In this document: positions 15,048 to 23,408 of the stretch, one piece after another
Position numbering within the stretch: position 1 is the stretch's first letter
How the letters are laid out: each line of letters opens with the position of its first letter
Assembly: GCA_964566055.1 (NCBI GenBank)
Contig: CAZMHI010000015.1
Coordinates: forward strand, 12,468-76,467
Direction of reading: 5' to 3'
DNA: 64,000 bases
Source: TMED23 sp964566055
GTDB taxonomy: Bacteria > Pseudomonadota > Alphaproteobacteria > Rhodospirillales > UBA2165
The notes under the pieces: model-generated
The model's database searches: none
Told to the model about the DNA's origin: nothing
Seen by the model: the letters and a program-made list of their open reading frames with translations, nothing else
Program-made: the position numbers and the translations under genes

Positions 15048-16859
15048 ATGAGTAACGGTATGCTCGAGGAAACCCAAGTAGTCCCGTTGGCGGAAGTCGA
15101 AGAGGTCGATCTCTATCACGCCCATCATTGGATTACCAAATATGTCTTTTGTCAGGACGCCAAGGTCATCGCTATTCAGTATTCAGCGACGGCGATTCTG
15201 ATCGGGCTCGTCGGCTTAGTGTTGTCGTGGATGATGCGGCTGCAGCTGGGCTTTCCAGAGGTGTTCGAATTCATTGATGAGGAAGCCTATTATCAGTACG
15301 TAACCATGCACGGCATGATTATGGTGATTTATTTGCTGACGGCGCTATTCCTGGGCGGTTTTGGCAACTACTTGATCCCCCTAATGGTCGGCGCCCGCGA
15401 CATGGTCTTTCCCTATATGAACATGCTCAGCTTTTGGGTTTATCTGTTGGCCGTGCTCGTATTGGCGGTCAGCTTTTTCGTGCCTGGAGGCGCTTCCGGC
15501 GCCGGTTGGACGCTCTATCCACCGCAAGCCATATCCGAAGGCACGCCTGGAATTGATGGTGGCATTATCTTGATGCTGATCTCGTTGGTATTGTTCATTA
15601 TCGGTTTTACCATGGGCGGTCTCAACTATGTGGTAACCGTACTGCAAGCCCGGGCGCGCGGCATGACCCTGATGCGTATGCCATTGACCGTCTGGGGTAT
15701 TTTTACCGCTACCATATTAGCACTTCTTGCTTTCCCAGCACTTTTCGTCGCCGGCGTTATGATGCTGTTGGATCGCGTTATCGGTACTAGTTTCTTTATG
15801 CCGGAAATGATTGTACAAGGCGAAATGACCAGCCATGAAAATGGCAGTCCGCTCTTATTCCAGCACTTGTTCTGGTTCTTTGGACATCCCGAAGTTTACA
15901 TCGTGGCCCTGCCGGCCTTTGGCGTGGTTTCAGATATCATCAGCACCCACGCCCGCAAAAATATCTTCGGCTATCGAATGATGGTCTGGGCTATCGTGGC
16001 CATTGGCGGCCTGAGCTTTATCGTTTGGGCACACCATATGTATGTCAGTGGCATGAACCCGTATTTCGGTTTCTTCTTTGCCACCACGACCCTCATTATT
16101 GCGGTGCCGACAGCACTTAAGATGTATAATTGGGTGCTGACACTTTGGAAGGGCAACATTCACCTCACCATTCCAATGTTGTTCTGTGTCGCCTTTATTC
16201 TTACCTTTTTGAACGGTGGCATCACCGGATTGTTTCTTGGCAATGTGATCGTCGATATTCCGTTATCAGATACGATGTTTGTCGTTGCGCATTTCCATAT
16301 GGTGATGGGCATAGCGCCGGTCCTGGTAATCTTCGCCGCCATTTACCATTGGTTCCCGAAAATGTCGGGGCGCATGCTGCATGAGGGCTGGGGACAATTC
16401 CATTTCTGGGTCACTTTCCTCGGCAGCTACCTGATTTATTTCCCGATGCATTATCTTGGCTTTATCGGCGTGCCGCGCCGCTATTTCGAGATCGGTGAAA
16501 CGGCCTTTGTGCCGCCCTCTGCGGCGACGCTCAACGAGTTTATCACCGTTGTGGTGTTGCTCGTCGGCTTTGCTCAAGTGGTGTTTATGGCCAATATTAT
16601 TATCAGCATTTTTAAAGGCAAACCTTCGGGCGACAATCCTTGGAATGCGACATCGCTTGAGTGGCAAACGGCAACCACGCCGCCCGGTCATGGCAACTTT
16701 GGCGACGAATTACCTGTCGTTTACCGTTGGGCCTATGCCTACAGCGTACCTGGTGTTGAAGCGGATTTCGTGCCGCAAAATATGCCGCCGGATCAAGTGA
16801 AACGAACTGATTCAGCGACTGGTGCGGTTGCCGAAGACCCGCCCGAGCTTCATCATTAG
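15048..16859 (+). CDS. coxN: Cytochrome c oxidase subunit I (CoxN-type)
   Basis: This 603-residue heme-copper oxidase subunit I holds the low-spin heme and the heme-CuB centre. Visible motifs are HGMIMVIY (low-spin heme His), FFGHPEVYIVALPAFG (proton-channel Glu and CuB His/Tyr), WAHHMY (CuB His pair) and VVAHFHMVMG (heme His pair). GNYLIPLMVGARDMVF is typical of the A-type family. About twelve membrane helices are expected. It starts directly after coxM without a gap and is followed by two subunit III-like genes. The N-terminus is extended by about 30 residues compared with classical CoxA. Confidence 0.93.
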   Translation: MSNGMLEETQVVPLAEVEEVDLYHAHHWITKYVFCQDAKVIAIQYSATAILIGLVGLVLSWMMRLQLGFPEVFEFIDEEAYYQYVTMHGMIMVIYLLTALFLGGFGNYLIPLMVGARDMVFPYMNMLSFWVYLLAVLVLAVSFFVPGGASGAGWTLYPPQAISEGTPGIDGGIILMLISLVLFIIGFTMGGLNYVVTVLQARARGMTLMRMPLTVWGIFTATILALLAFPALFVAGVMMLLDRVIGTSFFMPEMIVQGEMTSHENGSPLLFQHLFWFFGHPEVYIVALPAFGVVSDIISTHARKNIFGYRMMVWAIVAIGGLSFIVWAHHMYVSGMNPYFGFFFATTTLIIAVPTALKMYNWVLTLWKGNIHLTIPMLFCVAFILTFLNGGITGLFLGNVIVDIPLSDTMFVVAHFHMVMGIAPVLVIFAAIYHWFPKMSGRMLHEGWGQFHFWVTFLGSYLIYFPMHYLGFIGVPRRYFEIGETAFVPPSAATLNEFITVVVLLVGFAQVVFMANIIISIFKGKPSGDNPWNATSLEWQTATTPPGHGNFGDELPVVYRWAYAYSVPGVEADFVPQNMPPDQVKRTDSATGAVAEDPPELHH

Positions 16860-16883
16860 CGTTGAAACGGAGATCATAATCCC

Positions 16884-17501
16884 ATGAGCCTTTTCCATGA
16901 AATGACCAAGAAACCCTGGCTCGGTGATTCACCTGAGGGCGAAGGTGCGCAAGACGTTGGCGCGTTTTTCCTGCCACACGGAAAAGTCGGCCTTCGCGTG
17001 TTCCTGGTGGTGGTTACGGTGATTTTCACGTTGATGACCATTGCCTATGCGGACCGGATGTTATTTGCCAATTGGCTGGCGATGCCGGAACCGTGGGTGC
17101 TGTGGCTGAATACAGCACTTTTGATAGCCAGCTCTGTCGCTATGCATGTAGCGCGTAGTGGCGCTCAGCAGGACAATATTGGCCGGGTGCGAGATGGTCT
17201 AATTTGGGGCGGTGTACTCACTTTCGCCTTTCTGACCGGGCAATTGTATGTTTGGCAGCAATTGGTCGATCTCGGCTACTACGCCAGCACAAATACAGCC
17301 AATGCGTTCTTTTACCTGTTGACTGCTGTCCACGGCCTTCACATGGCAGGCGGGCTGGTTGCGTGGTGGCGGAGTTTTTCGAGAATGCGGCGCGGTGCAT
17401 TGGCTGCCGATCTGCGTCTCAGCGTCGAGTTATGCACGACCTATTGGCATTATCTATTACTGATTTGGCTGGTTTTATTCGCCCTACTTTTGATGACTTA
17501 A
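16884..17501 (+). CDS. coxO: Cytochrome c oxidase subunit III-like protein (CoxO-type)
   Basis: The 205-residue membrane protein has about five helices and the subunit III pattern TAVHGLHMAGGLVAW followed by STYWHYLL-like CTTYWHYLLLIWLVLF at the C-terminus. Subunit III stabilises the catalytic core and influences proton uptake. It is one of two consecutive subunit III homologues, the arrangement seen in coxMNOP. It lies 24 bases after coxN and 15 bases before coxP. Its N-terminal 30 residues are polar and probably cytoplasmic. Confidence 0.85.
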   Translation: MSLFHEMTKKPWLGDSPEGEGAQDVGAFFLPHGKVGLRVFLVVVTVIFTLMTIAYADRMLFANWLAMPEPWVLWLNTALLIASSVAMHVARSGAQQDNIGRVRDGLIWGGVLTFAFLTGQLYVWQQLVDLGYYASTNTANAFFYLLTAVHGLHMAGGLVAWWRSFSRMRRGALAADLRLSVELCTTYWHYLLLIWLVLFALLLMT

Positions 17502-17516
17502 TAAGGATTAGAAAAT

Positions 17517-18242
17517 ATGGCGCCTCAAGATAGTAGTACTAGCGTGGCCACACCACCTGAGTTAGCCCCGGGATTTGCCGGCATTGCCGAAGATTGGGCT
17601 TCCGATCAGCGCACGTTTAAAAATGTGCCCTGGGGCAAGGCGATGATGTGGATATTCCTGCTCAGCGATACCTTCATTTTTTCCAGTTTCCTGGTTTCTT
17701 ACATGACCGTGCGAATGTCGACCACGGTGGACTGGCCAAATGCGAGTGAGGTTTTTGCTCTGTCGTTCGGCGGCGAGCCGATCCCACTCATTCTCATTGC
17801 GATCATGACTTTTATTCTGATCACCAGTAGCGGCACAATGGTGTTGGCAGTCAATTACGGCTACCGCAAAGACAAAGCCAAAACGGCATTTTATCTGTTA
17901 ATTACCGCGCTGTTTGGCGCCACCTTCGTCGGTATGCAAGCCTTCGAATGGACCAAACTGATTGAAGACGGTGTCCGGCCCTGGGGCAATCCGATGGGCG
18001 CCTCTCAGTTCGGCTCTTCCTTTTTCATGATCACCGGATTTCACGGCTTTCATGTCTCGGTCGGGGTGTTGTTCTTGATATTGGTGGCTCGCAAAGTGTG
18101 GCGAGGGGATTACGATGTCGAGAAGAAAGGCTTCTTTACCAGCCGTAAAGGCCGCTACGAGATTGTTGAGACGATGGGCCTCTATTGGCATTTCGTTGAT
18201 CTGGTTTGGGTTTTCATCTTCGCATTCTTTTATCTTTGGTAG
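17517..18242 (+). CDS. coxP: Cytochrome c oxidase subunit III (CoxP-type)
   Basis: The 241 residues carry clear subunit III features: MQAFEWTKLIEDG, FFMITGFHGFHVSVG and the C-terminal LYWHFVDLVWVFIFAFFYLW. About five membrane helices follow a polar N-terminal segment of roughly 40 residues. It is the second subunit III homologue of the operon. An AAGGA site precedes its ATG, and subunit IV follows nine bases after its stop. The function is structural within the oxidase complex of the inner membrane. Confidence 0.9.
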   Translation: MAPQDSSTSVATPPELAPGFAGIAEDWASDQRTFKNVPWGKAMMWIFLLSDTFIFSSFLVSYMTVRMSTTVDWPNASEVFALSFGGEPIPLILIAIMTFILITSSGTMVLAVNYGYRKDKAKTAFYLLITALFGATFVGMQAFEWTKLIEDGVRPWGNPMGASQFGSSFFMITGFHGFHVSVGVLFLILVARKVWRGDYDVEKKGFFTSRKGRYEIVETMGLYWHFVDLVWVFIFAFFYLW

Positions 18243-18251
18243 GAGTAACAA

Positions 18252-18575
18252 ATGGCACACGCAGAAGGTCAACAACATCCGCTAGGTGTTTATATTAAAG
18301 TCTGGGGCTGGCTATTTGTCCTCAGCACATTCTCCTATTTGGTCGATTATTTCCAGGTCCAGGGCTATCTGAGATGGTCACTGATTCTCATTTTTATGTT
18401 TTTGAAAGCCGGATTAATTATCGCCATCTTCATGCATATTAAATGGGAACGGATGGCGCTGAGTTTTGCAATTTTGGGACCGCCAGCAGTATTGTTGGTT
18501 TTGATCGGCATTATGGTGATTGAATCCGATTATACCTTCCTGACGCGGGGTTTATTTTTTGGTGCTGGTTCGTAA
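18252..18575 (+). CDS. Cytochrome c oxidase subunit IV family protein
   Basis: The 107-residue product has three predicted membrane helices. It carries the subunit IV family elements KVWGWLFVLSTFSYLVDY and LIFMFLKAGLIIAIFMHIKWE, which match the short prokaryotic COX4 type. It starts with ATG after TAGGAG. It directly follows coxP and is probably an accessory subunit that helps assemble or stabilise the oxidase. The domain recognition is good, but the exact partner cannot be proved from sequence. Confidence 0.85.
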   Translation: MAHAEGQQHPLGVYIKVWGWLFVLSTFSYLVDYFQVQGYLRWSLILIFMFLKAGLIIAIFMHIKWERMALSFAILGPPAVLLVLIGIMVIESDYTFLTRGLFFGAGS

Positions 18576-18586
18576 TTGAGAAAATT

Positions 18587-18973
18587 ATGCGTTACCTGTT
18601 GCTAGTGACTGCAATGTTTTTCGGGACTGTAGCTCCCCTGTCTTCCGCTTATGCTCATTTTGGTTTAGCTGGGGATGATGAAATTGGTCATGGGCTATTC
18701 ATTGGTTATTGCGTGTTATTGATTGGCTTGGTGACATTTATCATCTATCGGAAATGGATCCGGTCTACCGAAAATCCTGAACAGCGCGATTTAAAACGAA
18801 ATTTGAGAGAGCTTCAGCGAGCCCAGACCTCCTGTAAAACACAGTTGCAAAATGCTATAGACTACCCAAATGAGTGCGGGTTAAGCGATGCCGAACGTAA
18901 AGAGCGTGAACAATCCATCACTTTAATGCAGCACCAAATCGAAGAAGCGGAAGCGCATCTCGCGGCGGCCTAA
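18587..18973 (+). CDS. Unknown membrane/coiled-coil protein ending the oxidase operon
   Basis: The 128 residues comprise a signal peptide or first helix (about 1-24, ending SSAYAH), a short loop HFGLAGDDEIGHG, a membrane helix (about 35-52), and a charged coiled-coil tail (55-128) with two Cys (SCKTQL and NECGLS). I know no named family. It lies 11 bases after subunit IV and is the last rightward gene before the convergent AraC regulator, so it is probably co-transcribed with the oxidase. An oxidase assembly or accessory role is only inferred. Confidence 0.65.
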   Translation: MRYLLLVTAMFFGTVAPLSSAYAHFGLAGDDEIGHGLFIGYCVLLIGLVTFIIYRKWIRSTENPEQRDLKRNLRELQRAQTSCKTQLQNAIDYPNECGLSDAERKEREQSITLMQHQIEEAEAHLAAA

Positions 18974-18981
18974 GCTTTCAA

Positions 18982-18998
18982 TGAAAATTCAATTTTCA
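18982..18998. terminator. Short AT-rich hairpin between convergent genes
   Basis: TGAAAATT-C-AATTTTCA is a perfect inverted repeat overlapping the end of the leftward AraC gene and lying just beyond the rightward oxidase operon. It is low in GC and has a one-base centre, so it is a weak terminator candidate. Confidence 0.35.
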
Positions 18999-19942
18999 CG
19001 CCGCCACGTTCCCGGCGGTGAACCGAACTCGCGTTTAAAAGCACGCGTAAAAGCGGCCTCGGACTCGTAGCCCACATTGACAGATATTTCGGCCAGCGAA
19101 GCCGGCGTGCTGCGCAGTTCCTGAGCCGCCACCTGCATACGCCATTTCGTAATATACTGTTTTGGCGTGCTGCCGATTATTTTGGTAAATCGATCAGCAA
19201 AGGCTGAACGGGATAAACCGACTTCACGGCCAAGTTCTTCGACACTCCAATCCCGCCCGACGGCATTGTGGATAAAAGCCAAGGCGCGCGAAACATATTG
19301 ATCTTTCAAGCCGTTTAACCAGCCCGTTTGATCCGGTGGCAAGTTGTCAGCATATTGGCGCACCGCTTCAACAAAAAGCAGTTCCGACATCTTAGCCAGG
19401 ACAGTTTCTGAGCCGGCACGCCCATTGGCCACCTCATCCGCCGCATATTGGAACGTAGACCTGATCCATTCTGAAGCGCCATCCTGTTCAATTTTTAGCC
19501 GCAGGGCGCGGGGCAGGGTGTTGAAAATCGGATTGCCGTCTGCTTTAGCGCAGCCAAGAAAACCGCAAATTAATTTGGTGGGAGCACCGCCTCCGCCCAT
19601 TTCTATGGCAGCCAAACCATCGCCATCAGGGGCGCGTATAACCTCTGCTGCAGGACGCGGAGGCAGATCCAGGTCACTGCCCATCAGGTGAAAGTCATTA
19701 CGCGGGAATAGCACCACTTCGCCGGCGTTTAATTCAAAGGGTGCTTCATTGCCGACCTGGACGTTAAGCTGGCCTTCCAGCACATAATGATAAAAAACGA
19801 TATGTGCTGTGGGACCTAAAAAAGGCGAGCAATATTCAGGTGATACTTGTGCGGCCAGACACCAGGGTGCGGTAAAATCGGCGTGCAAAAACACGCCGCC
19901 TGTAAGACGCGCAACTCTCAAAACATCAGATAATGCATCCAT
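18989..19942 (-). CDS. AraC-family regulator with N-terminal cupin
   Basis: The ATG at 19942 has AGGGAA nine bases upstream; a GTG two codons earlier is less well placed. The N-terminal half (about 1-190) is a cupin-type sensor with HYVLEGQLNVQVGNEAPFELNAGE. The C-terminal third holds two AraC helix-turn-helix motifs (WSVEELGREVGLSRSAFADRFTKI and SLAEISVNVGYESEAAFTRAFKREFG). It is divergent from the diiron protein gene at 20112, a common layout for a regulator and its target. The family is the AraC/cupin_6 type; the inducer is unknown. Confidence 0.88.
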   Translation of the reverse strand: MDALSDVLRVARLTGGVFLHADFTAPWCLAAQVSPEYCSPFLGPTAHIVFYHYVLEGQLNVQVGNEAPFELNAGEVVLFPRNDFHLMGSDLDLPPRPAAEVIRAPDGDGLAAIEMGGGGAPTKLICGFLGCAKADGNPIFNTLPRALRLKIEQDGASEWIRSTFQYAADEVANGRAGSETVLAKMSELLFVEAVRQYADNLPPDQTGWLNGLKDQYVSRALAFIHNAVGRDWSVEELGREVGLSRSAFADRFTKIIGSTPKQYITKWRMQVAAQELRSTPASLAEISVNVGYESEAAFTRAFKREFGSPPGTWRREN

Positions 19943-20047
19943 TTTCACAGATTCCCTAAATTCGGCGTTTTGATCAATTCTCCCGGCGGCCTGATCATAG
20001 ACGGTTTAGCGGCAAAATTCTATCTATTCGCCTAACTCGCGAACATG

Positions 20048-20066
20048 CCTCGAAACGATTTCGGGA
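20048..20066. promoter_or_regulatory. Near-palindrome in the AraC / diiron divergent region
   Basis: CCTCGAAA-CGA-TTTCGGG is an imperfect inverted repeat (one wobble) about 50 bases before the diiron gene and 105 bases before the AraC gene. It could be an operator or a leader hairpin; no consensus is matched. Confidence 0.3.
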
Positions 20067-20111
20067 ACGGAGTTAAAACTTAAAATTAAAACTTTGGATA
20101 GGAGAATTAAA

Positions 20112-21038
20112 ATGGACGGACATATCACCACTGCAACAGAACGCTACGGACGCTGCATAGAATCATCAAAGCGCGTGCGCTGGGACATTGAAGAAGATGT
20201 CATTCGGGGCCGCAAATTTGAAACTTCAGAAAAATTCTTGCCGGACGGGCTGTCGTTGATTGAAGAGTTTGAATGTCTTTTACCGGACGAAAAAATAGTC
20301 GTCAGTCAAATTCAAGGCCGCACTTACGCCAATGTTTTTGGCTTGGTGGAGCGTTTCATCAATGCGAAAATTTTGGAACTGAGCCGTGATCATTGGCTCG
20401 GCGATCAAGTTGCTCTCGAAGCGATGATTCGCTTTAGTGATGAAGAATTGAAGCATCAGGAATTGTTTCGCCGCATCGAACGGATGACCGGTGAGGTGAT
20501 GCCGGAGGGTTATAAATTCGTACCCCAGCCGGATGAAGTTGCCGGTGCCGTATTGGGTATGAGTGATTGGGCCGTACTTGCGCTGACCCTTGATATCGAG
20601 TTGTTTACGCAACTTCATTACCGGGAAAGCATTGATCCGGATGTCGCACTTTCACCGCTATTCAAGGATGTTTTTCTCTTTCATTGGAAAGAGGAAAGCC
20701 AGCACGCCATCATCGATGAACTGGAATGGCGGCGCCACGATGCCCAATTGACCGACGATCAACGCAGCAAAGGCGTTTCAGAGTTCATTCAGCTTGTCGC
20801 CGCGGTCGATGGCATTCTTGTCGCCCAGGCAGCTGAAGACGCCAGATACTTGGTCGAAATCAGCAAACGGCCATTCTCGGCGGAAGATAATGTCGATATC
20901 GAGGCGGCTTTTCTGAAAGCCTATCGCTGGCAATATATTTTCTCCGGCGCTCAGCATCCGCACTTTGCTGAAGTACTTGGCGACTTAACCACAGAAGACC
21001 ATCGTCAGGAAATCGGAGATGCGCTGGCATCATTTTAA
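20112..21038 (+). CDS. Ferritin-like diiron protein (AurF-like oxygenase fold)
   Basis: The chosen ATG at 20112 has AGGAG seven bases upstream; a TTG six codons earlier lacks spacing. The 308 residues are mostly helical and contain two metal-binding signatures, DEELKHQELF (about 118-127) and EESQHAIIDELEW (about 194-206). They are separated as in ferritin-like diiron oxygenases, with further Glu residues upstream (NAKILELSRD). This pattern resembles the AurF-type N-oxygenases and related diiron hydroxylases, but substrate and exact family cannot be set. It diverges from an AraC regulator that may control it. Confidence 0.65.
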   Translation: MDGHITTATERYGRCIESSKRVRWDIEEDVIRGRKFETSEKFLPDGLSLIEEFECLLPDEKIVVSQIQGRTYANVFGLVERFINAKILELSRDHWLGDQVALEAMIRFSDEELKHQELFRRIERMTGEVMPEGYKFVPQPDEVAGAVLGMSDWAVLALTLDIELFTQLHYRESIDPDVALSPLFKDVFLFHWKEESQHAIIDELEWRRHDAQLTDDQRSKGVSEFIQLVAAVDGILVAQAAEDARYLVEISKRPFSAEDNVDIEAAFLKAYRWQYIFSGAQHPHFAEVLGDLTTEDHRQEIGDALASF

Positions 21039-21051
21039 AAAGGTAAAAAAT

Positions 21052-21082
21052 CGTTGGCCGGTAAATATAACGCCGGCCAGCG
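21052..21082 (+). terminator. Ten-pair GC-rich hairpin after the diiron gene
   Basis: CGTTGGCCGG pairs with CCGGCCAGCG across an 11-base loop, with one G-T wobble. It begins 14 bases after the diiron gene stop and ends before the DUF1127 gene. There is no T-run directly after it, so it may be a weak terminator or an mRNA-stabilising element. Confidence 0.5.
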
Positions 21083-21109
21083 AGTTACCCTTAAAAGAGG
21101 ATTAGAGTG

Positions 21110-21334
21110 ATGAAATCGGTGATAACAATTAATTCATATCAGGAAATTAAGAGTAAATTTAGCTTATCATCCCTATTGGCAGCTTTTATTGCGCCATTTT
21201 CCGCCTTGGGTAAGCTTTCTGAGACTCAACAAAAGCTCGCCCAATTTAGCGAATTGAACAATCGCACTTTAGCCGATATCGGTTTAACACCGTGCGCGAG
21301 CTATGGTATCAGCCGGCCACGGTATTGGGTTTAG
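21110..21334 (+). CDS. DUF1127-like small protein
   Basis: This is a 74-residue basic protein whose C-terminal half reads ELNNRTLADIGLTPCASYGI. It closely follows the DUF1127 (YjiS-like) pattern of L-N-x-R-x-L-x-D-I-G-L. Some small DUF1127 proteins act in RNA turnover or in phosphate and polyamine homeostasis in alphaproteobacteria. The ATG at 21110 is preferred over an overlapping GTG at 21107; GAGG lies nine bases upstream. The gene lies alone after a hairpin and may have its own promoter. Confidence 0.75.
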   Translation: MKSVITINSYQEIKSKFSLSSLLAAFIAPFSALGKLSETQQKLAQFSELNNRTLADIGLTPCASYGISRPRYWV

Positions 21335-21464
21335 TATCAAGATACGCTGATACTCTGACACGCTTGAGCATAAACTGAACCAAGTTTGACCCTTATCAAT
21401 GATAAATACGACAATTTGCTGTAGTTTTTTGTTATCAATTCGAGAACTTTAGGAACTTAAAATA

Positions 21465-21683
21465 ATGGCAAATTTTGAAAAAGCGCTGGCGCCGATGAAG
21501 GCAATGCTGGAGCGACATGGCATTGATCTTGAGAATTGCTGGAACGGTAATGAAATGCTCATTTGCCAGGCGTCGGCGAATTGCTTGCAGTGCCAAAAAA
21601 ATGCTAAATGTGACGCCGGTTTATTGGGCGGTTGCCCCAACAGCTATCTCGTAGTCCAGCTCTCTCAATCTACCTTTCATTAG
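21465..21683 (+). CDS. Cysteine-rich small protein (DUF6455-like)
   Basis: The 72 residues contain six Cys, most of them in a compact pattern: CQASANCLQCQKNAKC followed by GGCPN. It could bind a metal or iron-sulfur cluster. The N-terminus is helical (FEKALAPMKAMLERHGID). This arrangement recalls the DUF6455 proteins of alphaproteobacteria, a family assignment made from memory. It starts with ATG and GGAACTT upstream and ends 19 bases before the kinase fusion gene. Function is unknown. Confidence 0.6.
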   Translation: MANFEKALAPMKAMLERHGIDLENCWNGNEMLICQASANCLQCQKNAKCDAGLLGGCPNSYLVVQLSQSTFH

Positions 21684-21702
21684 CAGAACATCGGAGGATG
21701 GA

Positions 21703-23199
21703 ATGCAGGCCTCCATCATCGAGTTCCTTTCAAACCCAACTTCGTATGGGCCGGATATCGAAAATGTCGATGTCATCACCACGCATATCTCATACGTATT
21801 TTTTGCTGGACAAAAAGCCTATAAACTTAAACGCGCGCTAAAACTGCCCTATTTAGATTTCTCAACGCTTGAACGTCGCAGGGCGGCTTGTGAAAACGAA
21901 GTAAAGCTTAATCGGCGGACCGCGCCGATGATTTACCTTGGTGTCCTGCCGGTAACCTCCAGTGCAAAGGATGAATTTGCGATCAACGGAGAAGGTGAAA
22001 TCGTTGATTGGCTGGTGGAGATGAACCGGTTTGATGACGGTTTATTGCTGAGCAAATATGTCCAGAAAAATTCGCTCTCCAGCACTTTGATAGAAAATCT
22101 CGCCGAAGAGATATTCAATTTTCACGACAATGAAAAACCAGTGCAAAATGCAGGTGGCGCTGAATTTATCGCCAGCATTGTTGAAAACAACACTCAATGT
22201 TTATTGCAATATGGAACCAGTATTCTGGGCCGCGACAAAATAGCGCAACTTTCAGACCGGACTCAACGTAAACTGGGTGATGTCGCCTTGCTGCTGGACC
22301 AACGCCGCGAGGAGGGAAAGGTTCGCCATTGTCACGGCGATCTCCATCTTGGCAATATCGTGTTGCTTAAGGGTCAGCCGATACTATTTGATGCCATCGA
22401 ATTCAGTGACCAACTGGCGACCATTGATGTGATGTATGATCTGGCTTTTTTGGTCATGGATTTGACCTGCCGCGGCATGATCGCAGAGGCGAATATTCTG
22501 CTCAATCGTTACATCGCAATTTCCGCTGATATTCATGGTCTCGAAGCTATGCCGTTGTTTTTGTCGATGCGGGCGGCCATTCGCTCACATGTTACCGCCT
22601 TGGCGAAAGATGAACCAGCGGCGCAAAATTATCTGGATTTTGCACTTAACATCCTAGAACCTGCAGAACCCAGACTTGTTGCTATCGGTGGTCTTTCCGG
22701 CTCCGGGAAATCATCCGTAGCGAGAGAATTGGCGCCCATGATTAATCCTCGGCCGGGGGCACTGATCCTGCGCAGTGATGTTGTCCGGAAACAGCTCGCC
22801 GGAGTAGATCAATATGCCAAATTGACAGGGGATGGTTACTCTCAAGACATGACTCGCCGGACCTATGATCAAATGTATCAAGATGCTGCGGCAGGATTAT
22901 TGGCTGGATATTCGGTGATAGCTGATGCGGTATTTGCGCAAACCGAAGAACGCACAGCAATCGAGAATGTTGCTGCCAATGTTGGGGTGAAATTCGACGG
23001 AATCTGGCTGGAGGCGGAGCGGGCTGTTGCCGAGGAAAGAATATCGCAGCGTTGCAATGACGCCTCGGATGCCACGGTCGATGTCCTGCGCCATCAATTG
23101 ACCTATGATACCGGCGTGATGGATTGGACCAGAATCGAGAGCTCTCAGGATTTGGCAAAAGTGATCCAAACCGTTTCCCAAATATTTAGCGAGGCTTAG
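21703..23199 (+). CDS. Aminoglycoside phosphotransferase-like / P-loop kinase fusion protein
   Basis: The 498 residues join two kinases. The N-terminal part (about 1-315) is an APH-type fold with the catalytic loop CHGDLHLGNI and the metal-binding DAIEFSD. The C-terminal part (about 320-498) is a P-loop NTPase with GGLSGSGKSSVARELA and LRSDVVRKQL, as in gluconate- or zeta-like kinases. Such two-domain proteins are widely distributed in bacteria as bifunctional APH/ATP-binding proteins of unknown substrate. They should not be taken as resistance genes. An ATCGGAGGATGGA ribosome site supports the ATG. Confidence 0.82.
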   Translation: MQASIIEFLSNPTSYGPDIENVDVITTHISYVFFAGQKAYKLKRALKLPYLDFSTLERRRAACENEVKLNRRTAPMIYLGVLPVTSSAKDEFAINGEGEIVDWLVEMNRFDDGLLLSKYVQKNSLSSTLIENLAEEIFNFHDNEKPVQNAGGAEFIASIVENNTQCLLQYGTSILGRDKIAQLSDRTQRKLGDVALLLDQRREEGKVRHCHGDLHLGNIVLLKGQPILFDAIEFSDQLATIDVMYDLAFLVMDLTCRGMIAEANILLNRYIAISADIHGLEAMPLFLSMRAAIRSHVTALAKDEPAAQNYLDFALNILEPAEPRLVAIGGLSGSGKSSVARELAPMINPRPGALILRSDVVRKQLAGVDQYAKLTGDGYSQDMTRRTYDQMYQDAAAGLLAGYSVIADAVFAQTEERTAIENVAANVGVKFDGIWLEAERAVAEERISQRCNDASDATVDVLRHQLTYDTGVMDWTRIESSQDLAKVIQTVSQIFSEA

Positions 23200-23224
23200 G
23201 AAAATTACCCTTTATTGCTAATTA

Positions 23225-23239
23225 TTAACTCATCCTTAA
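23225..23239 (+). promoter_or_regulatory. CtrA-type box upstream of the secreted unknown protein
   Basis: TTAA-CTCATCC-TTAA matches the full CtrA binding consensus TTAA-N7-TTAA exactly. It lies about 170 bases before the ATG at 23409. CtrA is the response regulator at the end of the CckA phosphorelay, and cckA is in this window. One match of this size can arise by chance. Confidence 0.4.
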
Positions 23240-23408
23240 CTCCTTTTGGCGTTTAATATCCCCAATTAATGCGAGATTCTGCAAATTGTGACGGAATCCA
23301 CCCGCGTTTTCGGGAATGAGGGAAATTCATCTTACCGATACGCATGCCGATTTGGGCGTGAGCTGTTTTTAACCTTTTTTACTCAAGAAATGAGTAAGGA
23401 GTGAAGTG

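Noticed and set aside
16266..16691. His/Arg-rich antisense frame in subunit I of the oxidase
   Set aside because: It is the shadow of a hydrophobic membrane protein; the composition is what the complement of such genes gives.
19968..19980. TTTTGATCAATTC as a possible FNR/FixK box near the oxidase genes
   Set aside because: The half-sites TTGAT and ATCAA overlap and lack the four-base spacer; it is also behind the AraC gene, not the oxidase operon.
21703..23199. Aminoglycoside resistance gene
   Set aside because: The APH-like domain is fused to a P-loop kinase in a widely distributed chromosomal family with no known link to resistance.
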